Shown here: in pieces, positions 38,733 to 47,641 of the stretch
Layout: each line of letters begins with the position of its first letter
Position numbering within the stretch: position 1 is the first letter of the stretch
Source: Micromonospora polyrhachis
GTDB taxonomy: Bacteria > Actinomycetota > Actinomycetes > Mycobacteriales > Micromonosporaceae
Length of the DNA stretch: 64,000 nt
Assembly: GCF_014203835.1 (NCBI RefSeq)
Contig: NZ_JACHJW010000001.1
Span: 4,910,501-4,974,500, forward strand
Direction of reading: 5' to 3'
Translations under genes and position numbers: made by a program
The notes under the pieces: generated by a model
The model's input: only the letters and a program-made list of their open reading frames with translations
What the model was told of the DNA's origin: nothing
Database searches by the model: none

Positions 38733-39770
38733 ATGGCCGACATCACCGCATCGTGGAAGCGGCTCGCCGACCGCAGCCCCATCGTCGAGTTCGTCGACGC
38801 GTGCCTGCGCGGCACGTCGCAGGTGATGCTGCAGAACAACCCGGTCACCGGCCTGGTGATCCTGATCGCCATCGCCGTCGGGGCGTTCGACAGTGGTCAC
38901 CCCCGCCTGCTCGGTGGTGCGGTCGTCGGGGTGGCCGTCGGCACCGCGACCGCCATCCTGCTGCGCGCCGACCGGGACTCGCTGCGCTCCGGCCTGTACG
39001 GCTTCAGCCCACTGCTGACCGGGATCGGGGTGCTTCTCTTCCTCCGGGGCAGCGCAATGGTCTGGCTGTACGTGGTGTTCGGCGCGGCGGCCACCACGTT
39101 GGTGACGTTCGCGCTCAGCAACGTCATGAAGACCTGGGGGGCACCGGCGTTCACCTTCCCGTTCGTGCTGACCACCTGGGCACTGCTGATGGGGGCGTAC
39201 CAGCTTGTCCGGCTGCATGTGAAGACATCGACCCCACCCGGGCTGCCCGGGCACGGCGGGGCGGAAGCGGCCTACCTCAGCGGCGACACCCCGCTCGGCA
39301 TGCTGGAGGGTGTCGCCCAGGTCTATCTCATCGGCAGTTGGATCAGTGGAGTGATCATGCTGGTCGGGCTGGCGATCAACTCCCTGCGGGTGGCGCTGTT
39401 CGCGGTCATCGGCACCGTGGTCGCCGCGTTGATCGCGATCTGGTTCAGGGCCGGTGCCACGGACGTGGAGACCGGGCTGTGGAGTTTCAACGCGGTACTG
39501 ACCGCCATCGCCCTGGGGGCGGTGCTGTTCAAGCCCTCCGTGCCGGCGGTGATCTACGCGTTGTTCGGCATCGTGGCCACCGTCTTCATCCAGGCCATGC
39601 TCGCCACCGTGCTGGCCCCGTACGGCATTCCGACGCTGACCGCGCCATTCGTCTTCGCCACCTGGCTGTTCGTCATCGCGAAGGAGAACTTCACCCCGAT
39701 CCCGCAACACAAGTCCTATCGCGGCGGGCTGATGGCACCGCTCAAACCAGACGTCGGATCCAACCGTTGA
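38733..39770 (+). CDS. Urea transporter (UT family channel)
   Basis: A passive urea channel feeding the urease. The 345-residue protein has ten or so hydrophobic helices in two similar halves. The UT marks are GLYGFSPLLTGIGVLLFLRG in half 1 and GLWSFNAVLTAIALGAVLFK in half 2, the pore-forming LNGxLxG-type helices. ATG 38733 follows GAGAGGAAGCCAC. Located 27 bases after ureD, it is part of the operon. The stop region is triplicated downstream. Confidence 0.93.
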   Translation: MADITASWKRLADRSPIVEFVDACLRGTSQVMLQNNPVTGLVILIAIAVGAFDSGHPRLLGGAVVGVAVGTATAILLRADRDSLRSGLYGFSPLLTGIGVLLFLRGSAMVWLYVVFGAAATTLVTFALSNVMKTWGAPAFTFPFVLTTWALLMGAYQLVRLHVKTSTPPGLPGHGGAEAAYLSGDTPLGMLEGVAQVYLIGSWISGVIMLVGLAINSLRVALFAVIGTVVAALIAIWFRAGATDVETGLWSFNAVLTAIALGAVLFKPSVPAVIYALFGIVATVFIQAMLATVLAPYGIPTLTAPFVFATWLFVIAKENFTPIPQHKSYRGGLMAPLKPDVGSNR

Positions 39771-39819
39771 GCCACGCCGGGAAGAACCGCTGAGCCACGT
39801 CGGATCCAACCGTTGAGCC
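39751..39819. repeat. 23-bp tandem repeat, three copies, from the urea transporter stop
   Basis: The last bases of the gene (39751-39773, containing TGA) are followed by a diverged copy (39774-39796) and an exact copy (39797-39819). All three keep TGAGCC in the same place. Confidence 0.9.
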
Positions 39820-39852
39820 GCCGGCCGGACCGGTGAGGAAGGGGGCAGGGGG

Positions 39853-41604
39853 ATGCTCGCTCAGGCCGCGATCAGCGCCGGTGACACCGCCTGGGTGCTG
39901 ATCTGCGCCGGGCTGGTGCTCTTCATGACACCCGGGCTGGCGTTCTTCTACGCCGGCATGGTGCCCAAAAGCAACACCCTGGTGATGATGCAGCAGAACA
40001 TCATCGCCCTCGGGGTGGTCAGCATTACCTGGGTCCTGCTCGGCTACACCATCGCCTTCGGCGACGACGCCGGTGGTGGGCTCTTCGGCAACCTCGGACT
40101 CTTCGGGCTGCTGGACATCGGCACCCCGCCCGCCCCGGCGTTCCGGGTGGTCGCCGAGGGCGTCACCATTCCGGCGCTGGCCTTCGTGGCGTACCAGATG
40201 ATGTTCGCGGTGATCACCCCCGCGTTGGCCACCGGAGCCACCGCCGGCAGGCTGAAGTTCGCCGGCTGGGCGGTCTTCCTCGCCATCTGGTCGATCATCG
40301 TCTACCCCCCGATCGCGCACTGGCTCTGGCACCCCGGCGGATGGCTGGCCAAACTGGGTACGCAGGACTGGGCCGGCGGCATGGTGGTGCACGCCTCGGC
40401 CGGGGCGGCGGTGCTGGCCCTGCTGCTCGTGGTCGGTCGACGGCGGAACTGGCCCCACACCAACACCCTGCCGAACTCGGTGCCGCTGACGATCGTCGGT
40501 GCCGGCATCCTCTGGTTCGGCTGGTTCGGGTTCAACGGCGGGGACGGACTCCAGGCCAACGGGGTCGCGGCGCAGGCACTCATCAACACCCACCTGGCCG
40601 CTGCGGCCGGGATGTTGATCTGGCTGCTGATGGAACGAGTGGAGGACGGTCATCCGACCGTGGTGGGGGCGGTCTCCGGCGCGGTCGCCGGGCTGGCCAC
40701 GATCACCCCGTGCGCCGGCTTCGTCAGTACGCTCTCCGCGCTGGCGATCGGGGCGATCGCCGGTTTCGTCTGCCACACCGCGCTGCGGCTGAAGTACCTG
40801 CTCCGGCTGGACGACGCGCTCGACGTACTCGCCGTGCACTGGGTCGGCGGCATGCTCGGCTCACTACTGCTGGGCCTCTTCGCGCAGACCCAGGCCAACA
40901 AGCTGAGTGCGGACGGGCTCTTCTTCGGCGGTGGGTTCCGGCTGCTCGGCAACCAGGTGGTCGGCGTACTCGTCGTGGTGGTGTTCTCGTTCGTCCTGAG
41001 CTGGTTGATCGCCACCGGCATCGAGAAGACCATCGGGCTGCGGGCACCGGTCGCCAACGAGGGCCGACTCGACCAAAATCAACAAGGTATCGACGCCTAT
41101 CATCTCGACCCCGTCTCCAGTCTGCCGGGCGGCGGCTCGCCGACCGGTGGGCCGGGCCCGCAACCGACCGTCGGCGGCACACCCGTACGGCCGAAGCCCG
41201 ACCAGACCCGGTTGGTCACCGGGCTGCTGGACTCCGCGCTGGTGCACTCCGGCGACCTGCGGGACGCCTTGCAAGCTGCCGGAGCGGTCTCGATCGTGGT
41301 CTCCGAGGTGCATGTCTCGACCGTTCCCGTCCATCCGCAGGTCGTCCGGGGCTACCGGCGTGACCTTGAACTGGCCGGCCGGATCCGAGTGGAGGCGCTG
41401 GTGCCGGAGGCGGAGGTGCTGGCGGTGCTGGAGGTTTTCGACCAACTCTCGCCCGGGCATCCCGAGGGATTCGTCCAGGTCGCCGAAGCGAGCGACGACT
41501 TCCGTCCGGGACCAGGCGGCGGCCCGCCCGGCGCGGGCGGTCTCCCGTCCGGGCCAGGTGGCGGCCCGCAACCCGGCCCCCAACCCGGCCCCCGCGCCAG
41601 CTGA
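39853..41604 (+). CDS. amt: Ammonium transporter fused to a P-II-like domain
   Basis: Residues 1 to about 405 are an Amt channel with eleven helices: PGLAFFYAGMVPKSNTLVMM, the pore His pair (MVVHASAGAAVLAL; VLAVHWVGGMLGSLL) and GADGLQ-type GGDGLQANGVAAQAL. After a Gly/Pro linker, residues about 450-550 resemble a GlnB/GlnK domain: LVTGLLDSALVHSGDLRDAL, VVSEVHVSTVPVHPQVVRGY and RIRVEALVPEAEVLAVLEVF. The expected T-loop Tyr and the Walker-like TGxxGDGK are not evident, so it may be a locked or ligand-altered P-II. The tail is Pro/Gly-rich. A fused regulator would allow direct gating by nitrogen status. Confidence 0.9.
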   Translation: MLAQAAISAGDTAWVLICAGLVLFMTPGLAFFYAGMVPKSNTLVMMQQNIIALGVVSITWVLLGYTIAFGDDAGGGLFGNLGLFGLLDIGTPPAPAFRVVAEGVTIPALAFVAYQMMFAVITPALATGATAGRLKFAGWAVFLAIWSIIVYPPIAHWLWHPGGWLAKLGTQDWAGGMVVHASAGAAVLALLLVVGRRRNWPHTNTLPNSVPLTIVGAGILWFGWFGFNGGDGLQANGVAAQALINTHLAAAAGMLIWLLMERVEDGHPTVVGAVSGAVAGLATITPCAGFVSTLSALAIGAIAGFVCHTALRLKYLLRLDDALDVLAVHWVGGMLGSLLLGLFAQTQANKLSADGLFFGGGFRLLGNQVVGVLVVVVFSFVLSWLIATGIEKTIGLRAPVANEGRLDQNQQGIDAYHLDPVSSLPGGGSPTGGPGPQPTVGGTPVRPKPDQTRLVTGLLDSALVHSGDLRDALQAAGAVSIVVSEVHVSTVPVHPQVVRGYRRDLELAGRIRVEALVPEAEVLAVLEVFDQLSPGHPEGFVQVAEASDDFRPGPGGGPPGAGGLPSGPGGGPQPGPQPGPRAS

Positions 41605-41614
41605 CGCCGATTAG

Positions 41615-42388
41615 ATGAGCGGTGGCGGGGGAGCCGGCTCGTCTCCGGGCGGCAGGGACCCCGGCCCGGCCTCCGGTGGTGACTCGGGCCGGTGGCAGGA
41701 CGCGGAATCCGAGTTCCGTCAGCCGGTGCTTGCGTTGGCCCTGGCCACCGGGGTCGCCGGGTACGTCGACGCGTTCAGCCTGCTGCGCTACGGCGTCTTC
41801 GTCGCGAACCAGTCGGGCAGCCTCATCCACCTGGGGATGGGCCTGGCCGGGCACTTCCCGGTCTGGCCGGCGGCGCTGGCCTCGATCATCGGATTCGGCC
41901 TCGGTGGCGGCCTGGCCCATCTGCTGCGTCGCCGGGTCGAGTCGCATCGCCGTGCGCCTCCCGGCCCGCAACTGAGCGTCGTGATCGGAGTCGTACTGCT
42001 CTGGGCTGGGCTGGAGCAGGCTCTCGCCGTACGACAGTTCGGGCTTGCGCAGCGGGTTCCGCTTGCCGCCGTCGGTGCTGTCGGTATGGGGATGCTCGCG
42101 GTGTTGTTCGTCCGTACCGCCGGGGTGAAGACGACGACCACCTATCAGAGCGGCACGGTGCTGAACACCGGGGAGAACTTCGTCAACTGGCTGCTACGCA
42201 GTGACCGGCATCGTCCCAGCAGCCGGCGGTGGCTGCTGGGGTTCGTCGGCACCGGCTGCTATGCCGCGGGTGGGGGATTAGGTGCCCTGGTCACGCCGTG
42301 GCCGGTCGGAGTGTTCGTTGGTGCGGTCGTCGGGCTGGTCGTGCTGTTGGCGATCGTGCGTTCACCCCGGTTCGGGATGGTGGACTGA
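41615..42388 (+). CDS. YoaK/DUF1275 family membrane protein
   Basis: A 257-residue protein with a Gly/Ser-rich start and six to seven hydrophobic helices. Family marks are ATGVAGYVDAFSLLRYGVFV, ANQSGSLIHLGMGLAGHFP and TTTYQSGTVLNTGENFVNWL. The function of DUF1275 proteins is unknown; a transport role is assumed. The gene starts 11 bases after amt and may be read from the same transcript, but has a weak ribosome-binding site. Confidence 0.85.
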   Translation: MSGGGGAGSSPGGRDPGPASGGDSGRWQDAESEFRQPVLALALATGVAGYVDAFSLLRYGVFVANQSGSLIHLGMGLAGHFPVWPAALASIIGFGLGGGLAHLLRRRVESHRRAPPGPQLSVVIGVVLLWAGLEQALAVRQFGLAQRVPLAAVGAVGMGMLAVLFVRTAGVKTTTTYQSGTVLNTGENFVNWLLRSDRHRPSSRRWLLGFVGTGCYAAGGGLGALVTPWPVGVFVGAVVGLVVLLAIVRSPRFGMVD

Positions 42389-42456
42389 TCGGCATCCCGC
42401 GCTGGTGCCAACGGAATCCGGCTGCGGACCGGTCGGGCCGGGGCCAGACTCACGGC

Positions 42457-42867
42457 ATGACCGCGAAGATCACCAGAATCAACCCAGCGACTCTCCACGA
42501 CAATCCCGGATATCACCATGTCACCATCGTCGAGGCTGGCAGGACGGCCTACCTGGCCGGCCAGTGCCCACTGGATCGCGCCGGCAACCTGGTCGGAGCG
42601 GGCGACCTGGACGCCCAGGTCGATCAGGTCGCCGCGAATGCCGCCGCCGCCCTCGCCGCGATCGACGCCGGCCCGGAACATGTCGTCCGGTCGGTGATCT
42701 ATGTGGTCAGTAACGACAGTGTGGTGCTGGGTGACGTCTGGCGGCGGCTGACCGGATCGGTTATCGGGCCGGCACTAAGCACGGCCAGCACCCTGCTCGG
42801 CGTCGCGCAACTGGGCTACATCGGGCAACTCGTCGAGGTCGACCTCACGGTGTCCCTGCCCGACTGA
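42457..42867 (+). CDS. RidA-family (YjgF) protein
   Basis: RidA proteins hydrolyse reactive imines from amino-acid metabolism. The 136-residue protein begins MTAKITRINPATLHDNPGY and has YLAGQCPLDRAGNLVGAGDL, ALAAIDAGPEHVVRSVIYVV and LLGVAQLGYIGQLVEVDLTV. The usual catalytic Arg of the true RidA subgroup (in the CR motif) is not evident (LGVAQLGYIGQLVEVD), so it may belong to another Rid subfamily. Its stop codon is the first base triplet of a long tandem repeat. Confidence 0.87.
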   Translation: MTAKITRINPATLHDNPGYHHVTIVEAGRTAYLAGQCPLDRAGNLVGAGDLDAQVDQVAANAAAALAAIDAGPEHVVRSVIYVVSNDSVVLGDVWRRLTGSVIGPALSTASTLLGVAQLGYIGQLVEVDLTVSLPD

Positions 42868-42962
42868 GCCACGGTGGCCCCGGTCGGGTGAGCCACGGCC
42901 GCCAGTGAACGGCTGAACCACGGCCGCCCCGGTCGGGTGAGCCACGGCCGCCAGTGAACGGT
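42865..42962. repeat. 24/25-bp alternating tandem repeat at the RidA stop
   Basis: Four units start with TGA: 42865-42888, 42889-42913, 42914-42937 and 42938-42962. Odd and even units form a 49-base higher-order repeat. The first TGA is the RidA stop. Confidence 0.92.
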
Positions 42963-43003
42963 ATCGGGCCGGGGTGGCGACTCCACCCCGGCCCGATGCC
43001 GTT
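42957..43003. terminator. Bidirectional terminator, RidA / MMPL
   Basis: A 21-base stem with one G-T type mismatch surrounds a five-base loop (cgact). It lies between converging genes and overlaps the last repeat unit. Confidence 0.88.
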
Positions 43004-43045
43004 ACTGCTGGTGCTGGGCGCGGCCCAGCACTGAATACACTGCTC

Positions 43046-45193
43046 CTACCGCTCGGCCATGGCCGGCTCTGGTGTCGACGCCGAGGCCGAGGTCGACAGT
43101 CGGCCCGGGTACCAGATCCTTGGCCCGATCAGCCGGAACAGTGCCGGGACCAGGGCACCCCGGATCAGGAATGTGTCGAGCATGATGCCGACCGCCATGG
43201 CGAACCCGAACTGCAACAGCGAGTTCAACGGCTGCGTCATCAGTACGGCGAAGGTGGCGGCCAGGATCACCCCGGCCGAGGTGATCACCCCGCCGGTACG
43301 GGTCAACGCCACCCCGATGCCGTTCGGGTATCCGTGTGTCGTCACCTCCTCCCGGATCCGGCTGGCGAGCAGGATGTTGTAGTCGACGCCGAGCGCGACC
43401 AGGAAGATCAGGCAGTAGAGCAGTACCCGGTCGTTGGTACCGGCCTGACCGGCCAGCGCCACCCAGGTCAGGCTCGTCGCGCCGACTGCGGAGAGCAGGG
43501 AGAGCGCAGTGGTGATCAGCAGGACCAGCGGGGCCAGGACCGCGCGCAGCAGTACGACCAGGACCACCAGGATGAGTACGGCCATCGCCACCGCCACGAC
43601 TATGAAGTCCCGCAGATTGCCCTGCCGGTTGTCCAGGGCGTTGGCGCTCTCCCCACCGACCAGGACCGTGCCGTCGGGCAGGGCCGCCCTGGCGACCTCC
43701 CGTACCCGTTCGGTGCGGTCCAGAGCCGGCGTGCCGTACGGGTCGTCGCCGTAGACGACCTGGAGGCGGGCGACCTGCCCGTCGGCGGAGAGGGTCGGCT
43801 GCCCGACCTTGCTGACCCCGTCGACACTCTCGATGGCCGCGCCGACCCTGGTCGCCCCGGCGGTCGGGTCGCCGCCGCTGACGAGCACCGTGGTGGGGGC
43901 AAGTTGCCCGCCGGGGAAGGACTGGGTGAGGATCTGCTGTCCGCGCAGCGAGTCGGTGTCGCCGCGGAAGTCGCTGACCAGGTTGGCGTTCGGGGTGTAG
44001 GTGAGGAAGCCGAGGGCGAGCGCGCCGAGCACGGCGATCGTGCCAGCGGCGACCGGGCCGGGCCGGCGCAGTACCAGCGCGGAGATCCGACCCCACAGGG
44101 ACCGTTCGCTCGGGATGCGCTCGGCGTGTTTCATCGGCCAGAACGCGGCCCGGCCGGAGAGCAGTACTGCGGCGGGCACGAAGGTGAGGCTGACCAGCAG
44201 CACGAAGAAGACACCGAGGGCGAGGAAGGAACCGAACTCCCGGGTGGCGGGTACCGTCGCCAGTAGCAGGGTGAACAGGGCGAGGATGACTGTTCCGCCG
44301 CTGGAGATCACCGGCTCGCCCACCTTGCGCAGGGCGAGGCGCATGGCCGCGTATCGGTCGGATGTGTCGGCCAGCTCCTCGCGGAACCGCATCAGTACGA
44401 ACAGGGCGTAGTCGGTGCCGGCACCGAAGAGCAGCACGGTCATGATCGAAGCCGTCTGGGAGTCGATCTTGATGATTCCGGCGTCCGCCAGGACCGCGCC
44501 GACCGCGTTCGTCAACTGCAGAGCGACCCCGACGCCGAGCAGCGGGATCAGGGCCAGCAGTGGTGATCGGTAGATCGCCAGCAGGATGAAGAGCACCAGC
44601 AGCACGGTGAGGCCGAGCAGGATGAAGTCGGCGTTGCGGAAGACCTCGCTGGCGTCGGTGGCGATGCCGGCCGGGCCGGTGAGTCGGACCTCGGTCCCGG
44701 CCTGCCCCGGTCCCGCGATGTCACGGATCTCCCCGACGGTTTCGCCGAACCGCTCGTCGGTGCTGGGAAGTCCCCTGATCGGCACCAGGATCATGGTGGT
44801 GGTGCCGTCTTCCGAGCGCAGGGCCTGCGCTGCCGGCGCCGGCACGGTCGCGGTGGAGACCACGCCGGATACGCCCTTCGGGGCGTTCGGGCCGGACAGG
44901 GCCTCGCTGATCCGCTTCACCTCGGCCTCGTCGGCCGGCTGGAGCCCATCCGGATTGCGAAGCACGATGATTGCCGGTACGCCGTCCTGGTCCGGGAACT
45001 TCTCCAGTAGCAGGTCGCGTGCTTCGGCGGACTCCGCGCTGGGCGGTGGGGAGTTGGAACCGCTGTCCTGTTTGACCTCGTCGATGGTCGGGGTGAGGCG
45101 GGGCACGAGCCCGGCGAGGAGGATCCAGATGCCCACGACCAGCAGGGCCCGGGTCCGGGACTGGGCGACTAACTTGCCCAAGGCGGTCAGCAT
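43046..45193 (-). CDS. MMPL/RND-family exporter
   Basis: A 715-residue proton-driven membrane exporter with 12 predicted helices and two outer domains. It begins MLTALGKLVAQSRTRALLVV. Family features include an acidic/polar transport motif FGAGTDYALFVLMRFREEL in the first half and FLVALGVDYNILLASRIREE in the second. Paralogues export lipids or drugs. There is no adjacent regulator except a palindrome 134 bases upstream, and no lipid biosynthetic gene nearby, so the substrate is unknown. Confidence 0.9.
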   Translation of the reverse strand: MLTALGKLVAQSRTRALLVVGIWILLAGLVPRLTPTIDEVKQDSGSNSPPPSAESAEARDLLLEKFPDQDGVPAIIVLRNPDGLQPADEAEVKRISEALSGPNAPKGVSGVVSTATVPAPAAQALRSEDGTTTMILVPIRGLPSTDERFGETVGEIRDIAGPGQAGTEVRLTGPAGIATDASEVFRNADFILLGLTVLLVLFILLAIYRSPLLALIPLLGVGVALQLTNAVGAVLADAGIIKIDSQTASIMTVLLFGAGTDYALFVLMRFREELADTSDRYAAMRLALRKVGEPVISSGGTVILALFTLLLATVPATREFGSFLALGVFFVLLVSLTFVPAAVLLSGRAAFWPMKHAERIPSERSLWGRISALVLRRPGPVAAGTIAVLGALALGFLTYTPNANLVSDFRGDTDSLRGQQILTQSFPGGQLAPTTVLVSGGDPTAGATRVGAAIESVDGVSKVGQPTLSADGQVARLQVVYGDDPYGTPALDRTERVREVARAALPDGTVLVGGESANALDNRQGNLRDFIVVAVAMAVLILVVLVVLLRAVLAPLVLLITTALSLLSAVGATSLTWVALAGQAGTNDRVLLYCLIFLVALGVDYNILLASRIREEVTTHGYPNGIGVALTRTGGVITSAGVILAATFAVLMTQPLNSLLQFGFAMAVGIMLDTFLIRGALVPALFRLIGPRIWYPGRLSTSASASTPEPAMAER

Positions 45194-45326
45194 GAAAATT
45201 GTCCCATTCTATGGCGAGTGGCGCGTTTGTAGCTGGTTGGTGATCCTGTCAGCGTTGGCCGTGAGGAAGGTGGAGTCGGGTACGAACGTTACCGGGGCAG
45301 TTTTTCCCAACAGGATGTTGGTATCA

Positions 45327-45345
45327 TGCCGACATGCTGTCGGCA
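45327..45345. promoter_or_regulatory. Candidate operator upstream of the MMPL gene
   Basis: An inverted repeat tgccgaca-tgc-tgtcggca with perfect eight-base arms lies in an A+T-rich section of the divergent promoter region. It resembles sites for TetR-type repressors, but no such gene is adjacent. Confidence 0.45.
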
Positions 45346-45378
45346 AAGTGTCGTCGCCGGAGGTTGACGCAATGTTCG

Positions 45379-45429
45379 GTGGCACCCACTCCTCAGTGGC
45401 ACCCACTCCTCAGTGGCGCCCACTCCTCG
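45379..45429. repeat. 17-bp tandem repeat, three copies
   Basis: Units gtggcacccactcctca at 45379-45395 and 45396-45412 are identical; the third (45413-45429) differs at two positions. It lies in the leader of the PLD-like gene. Confidence 0.92.
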
Positions 45430-45510
45430 CCGGAGCGTGGCTCGACGGCGAACGCTGGAAGTTCCTCGTCGTACTTGCCGTGGCGTATGCCCCTGTCGTA
45501 GACACGAGGC

Positions 45511-46758
45511 ATGTCACATAGAAAACGTCGAATGCGAAGCTTGCTCGGTGCCGTCGTGGCTGCACTGGTCACGGTCACCACCGCCGTGGCCGCCCCGGCT
45601 GGAGTGGCGGAAGCGGCCGAGACTCCCGAGATGGCGGCAACGTTCTCCGCGTACACCCGGTTCAACGTTCCCGCCGACAACGGCACCCGGGACCGGACGA
45701 TCGAGGACGAGATCGTCGCGCTGACCGATGCCGTACCGACCGGCTCCTACATCCGGGGCGCGATGTTCAGCTGGACCTCGCCGGTGGTCGCCGAGGCGCT
45801 GGCCCGGGCGGCGGCCCGGGGCGTCGTCGTCCGGCTGGTGATCGACCGGGAGGGGGCCGGCAACGTCAACCTCGACCCGGCCAATGCCGCCATCCGTACG
45901 CTCAAGGCGGCGAACCTCGACGACCTGGTCTTCTGTGGAAGCTCCTCGTCCTCGGTAACCGGCTCCAGCGGATGCGTGGCGAACTTCAGCAACTCGATCA
46001 ACCACAACAAGTTCTTCACCTTCTCGACGTCGGGAACGAAGAAGCGGGTCGTACTGCTGGCCTCGCAGAACCTGACCTTTTCCCAGAACAACCAGTTCAA
46101 CAACGCGGTGGTGGTGCACGAGGACTACGATCTCTATGACCACTTCACCCGCTACTTCAACGAGATGCGGGCGCAGCGCAAGGACAACGACTTCTTTACC
46201 GCCGCCGACGGCTACTACAAGTCGCCGAACACGGCGGTGACTCTCTACCACTCGCCCCGGGCCAGCGGCGACACGGCACGCAACGTGCTCAGCTACGTGA
46301 CCAGGTACGAGAGTGGCTGCTCGGTCGAGGTGGCCCAGGCGATGTTCACCGACCCGCGAGCGCTGGTCGCCACCGAGCTGCTGCGGATCGCCCGGCTCGG
46401 CTGCCAGGTCCGGATCGTCTACGGCAGCATGGGGGCCGACGTCCACGGCACGCTTCGTGGCTCGACCAACGTGTCGATGAAGAAGTACTACGACGCGGAG
46501 AGCGACAACTACGACGGCCGGGTCGTCACCGTGCACTCGAAGTACCTGGTCGTCAAGGGCAACTACAACGGCACCCCCGGCCGGACCATCGTCTTCACCG
46601 GCTCGCACAACCTGACCGGGCCGTCGCTGCGTAACCACGACGAGACGTTCGTCAAGATCGAGCATCCCACCGTCTCCGCCGACTACCGGGCCAACTTCGC
46701 CACGCTCTGGTCGCGGGCCAAGTGCGTCAACCCGGACAACGGCAGCTGCGCCTACTGA
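45511..46758 (+). CDS. Secreted phospholipase D-like protein
   Basis: A 415-residue exported protein. The N-terminus MSHRKRRMRSLLGAVVAALV gives a Sec signal cut near AEA/AE. Two PLD-type half-sites are visible: H165-N-K167 in INHNKFFTF followed by LLASQNLTFSQNN, and H342-S-K344 in VTVHSKYLVVKG followed by FTGSHNLTGPS. Both have the HxK plus downstream Asn/Ser set, though the usual HxKxxxxD Asp is absent or shifted. It might be a phosphodiesterase acting on lipids or nucleic acid outside the cell. ATG at 45535 is an alternative start. Confidence 0.87.
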   Translation: MSHRKRRMRSLLGAVVAALVTVTTAVAAPAGVAEAAETPEMAATFSAYTRFNVPADNGTRDRTIEDEIVALTDAVPTGSYIRGAMFSWTSPVVAEALARAAARGVVVRLVIDREGAGNVNLDPANAAIRTLKAANLDDLVFCGSSSSSVTGSSGCVANFSNSINHNKFFTFSTSGTKKRVVLLASQNLTFSQNNQFNNAVVVHEDYDLYDHFTRYFNEMRAQRKDNDFFTAADGYYKSPNTAVTLYHSPRASGDTARNVLSYVTRYESGCSVEVAQAMFTDPRALVATELLRIARLGCQVRIVYGSMGADVHGTLRGSTNVSMKKYYDAESDNYDGRVVTVHSKYLVVKGNYNGTPGRTIVFTGSHNLTGPSLRNHDETFVKIEHPTVSADYRANFATLWSRAKCVNPDNGSCAY

Positions 46759-47101
46759 CCGGCTACGCCGTCCGTTGGTGGTCACCGTCAGCGGCACCTG
46801 GCTCGACCGCGGAGCGGCCTGGCGGTGCCCTGACGTGGACGTAATGAACCTGGTCCTGAGTCACTTGCCCGGGAACAGGTGGTGCTGGGCCGCGCGGCGC
46901 TCAACACGCGGGGTTGACGGTGACGTCGTCGAACTCCCGGCCCCCAACGCCCGATGTCAGAGGTGTCGGGTCGTTTCGGGCGGACCACGTGGAACGTCAT
47001 TTCGGTAGGTGGCCGACTGTCTCCGCCGTACCCGCTGGCGGGTTTGACAACGATATAGCTATCGGTTATCTATAGGCGACCTATTCGAAGGGTGTGCCTA
47101 G
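46759..47101. other. Intergenic region before the PadR operon
   Basis: In these 343 bases I find no credible gene or terminator hairpin. The last 60 bases are A+T-rich (cgatatagctatcggttatc and on to ctataggcgacctat), with the short dyads atagctat and ctatag, and are the likely promoter/operator of the PadR-ABC operon. Confidence 0.5.
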
Positions 47102-47641
47102 GTGCAGGACGTGGTGCTGGCCATGCTGGCGAAGGAGCCGGCGCACGGGTACGTACTGCGTAGCCGGATGCGTGACGCGCTCGGCCCGCTTGGTGAGGCG
47201 ATGAACGCCGGGCAGATCTACGTGACGCTGGCCCGGCTGGCGAAGGCCGGGCTGGTGACTTCGGAACGGGCCGACGGCCTGCCGGACCGGCCCGACCGCC
47301 GGGTCTACGCGCTGACCCCGGCCGGACAGCAGCGAGTTGCCGCCTGGCTGGCCGAGGTGAGCTGGCCGAGGCCGGACCTCGCCGAGTTCCATCTCAAGCT
47401 GGTGGCCGCCGCGGCCGCCCGGCTGGCCGATCCCGTGGCCCTGGTCGATGCGCAGCGGCGCGAGGTGCTGCGCCGGCTGCGCGATGCCCAGCGGGCCGCG
47501 TTGGACCGGTCGATGGTTCCGGTTGCCGGGCTGCTGCTGGAGGGGGTCGTGCTGCGGTTGCAGGCCGACCTGAAGTGGCTGGAGGCATGCGAGCGCATGT
47601 GGACCGAGCGTGATCGGGCTGGACGGAAGGCGGAGGCATGA
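47102..47641 (+). CDS. PadR-family repressor
   Basis: A 179-residue winged-helix repressor: DVVLAMLAKEPAHGYVLRSR, then LGEAMNAGQIYVTLARLAKAGLV and a wing DRPDRRVYALTPAG. The C-terminal helices mediate dimerisation. GTG 47102 starts at the family position, with GAAGGG a little far upstream. It overlaps the following ATPase gene by four bases (ATGA). It probably represses the ABC exporter operon and is relieved by a transported compound. Confidence 0.9.
   Translation: MQDVVLAMLAKEPAHGYVLRSRMRDALGPLGEAMNAGQIYVTLARLAKAGLVTSERADGLPDRPDRRVYALTPAGQQRVAAWLAEVSWPRPDLAEFHLKLVAAAAARLADPVALVDAQRREVLRRLRDAQRAALDRSMVPVAGLLLEGVVLRLQADLKWLEACERMWTERDRAGRKAEA

Larger units (their letters stand above)
45194..45510. 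other. Intergenic region between MMPL and PLD-like genes
   Basis: These 317 bases separate two divergent genes and hold both promoters. I see a palindrome at 45327-45345 and a 17-base repeat at 45379-45429. There is no open frame I would support. Confidence 0.6.

Noticed and set aside
42974-44266. 430-codon plus-strand frame opposite the MMPL gene
   Set aside because: It lies opposite a full-length 12-helix transporter and is a shadow reading.
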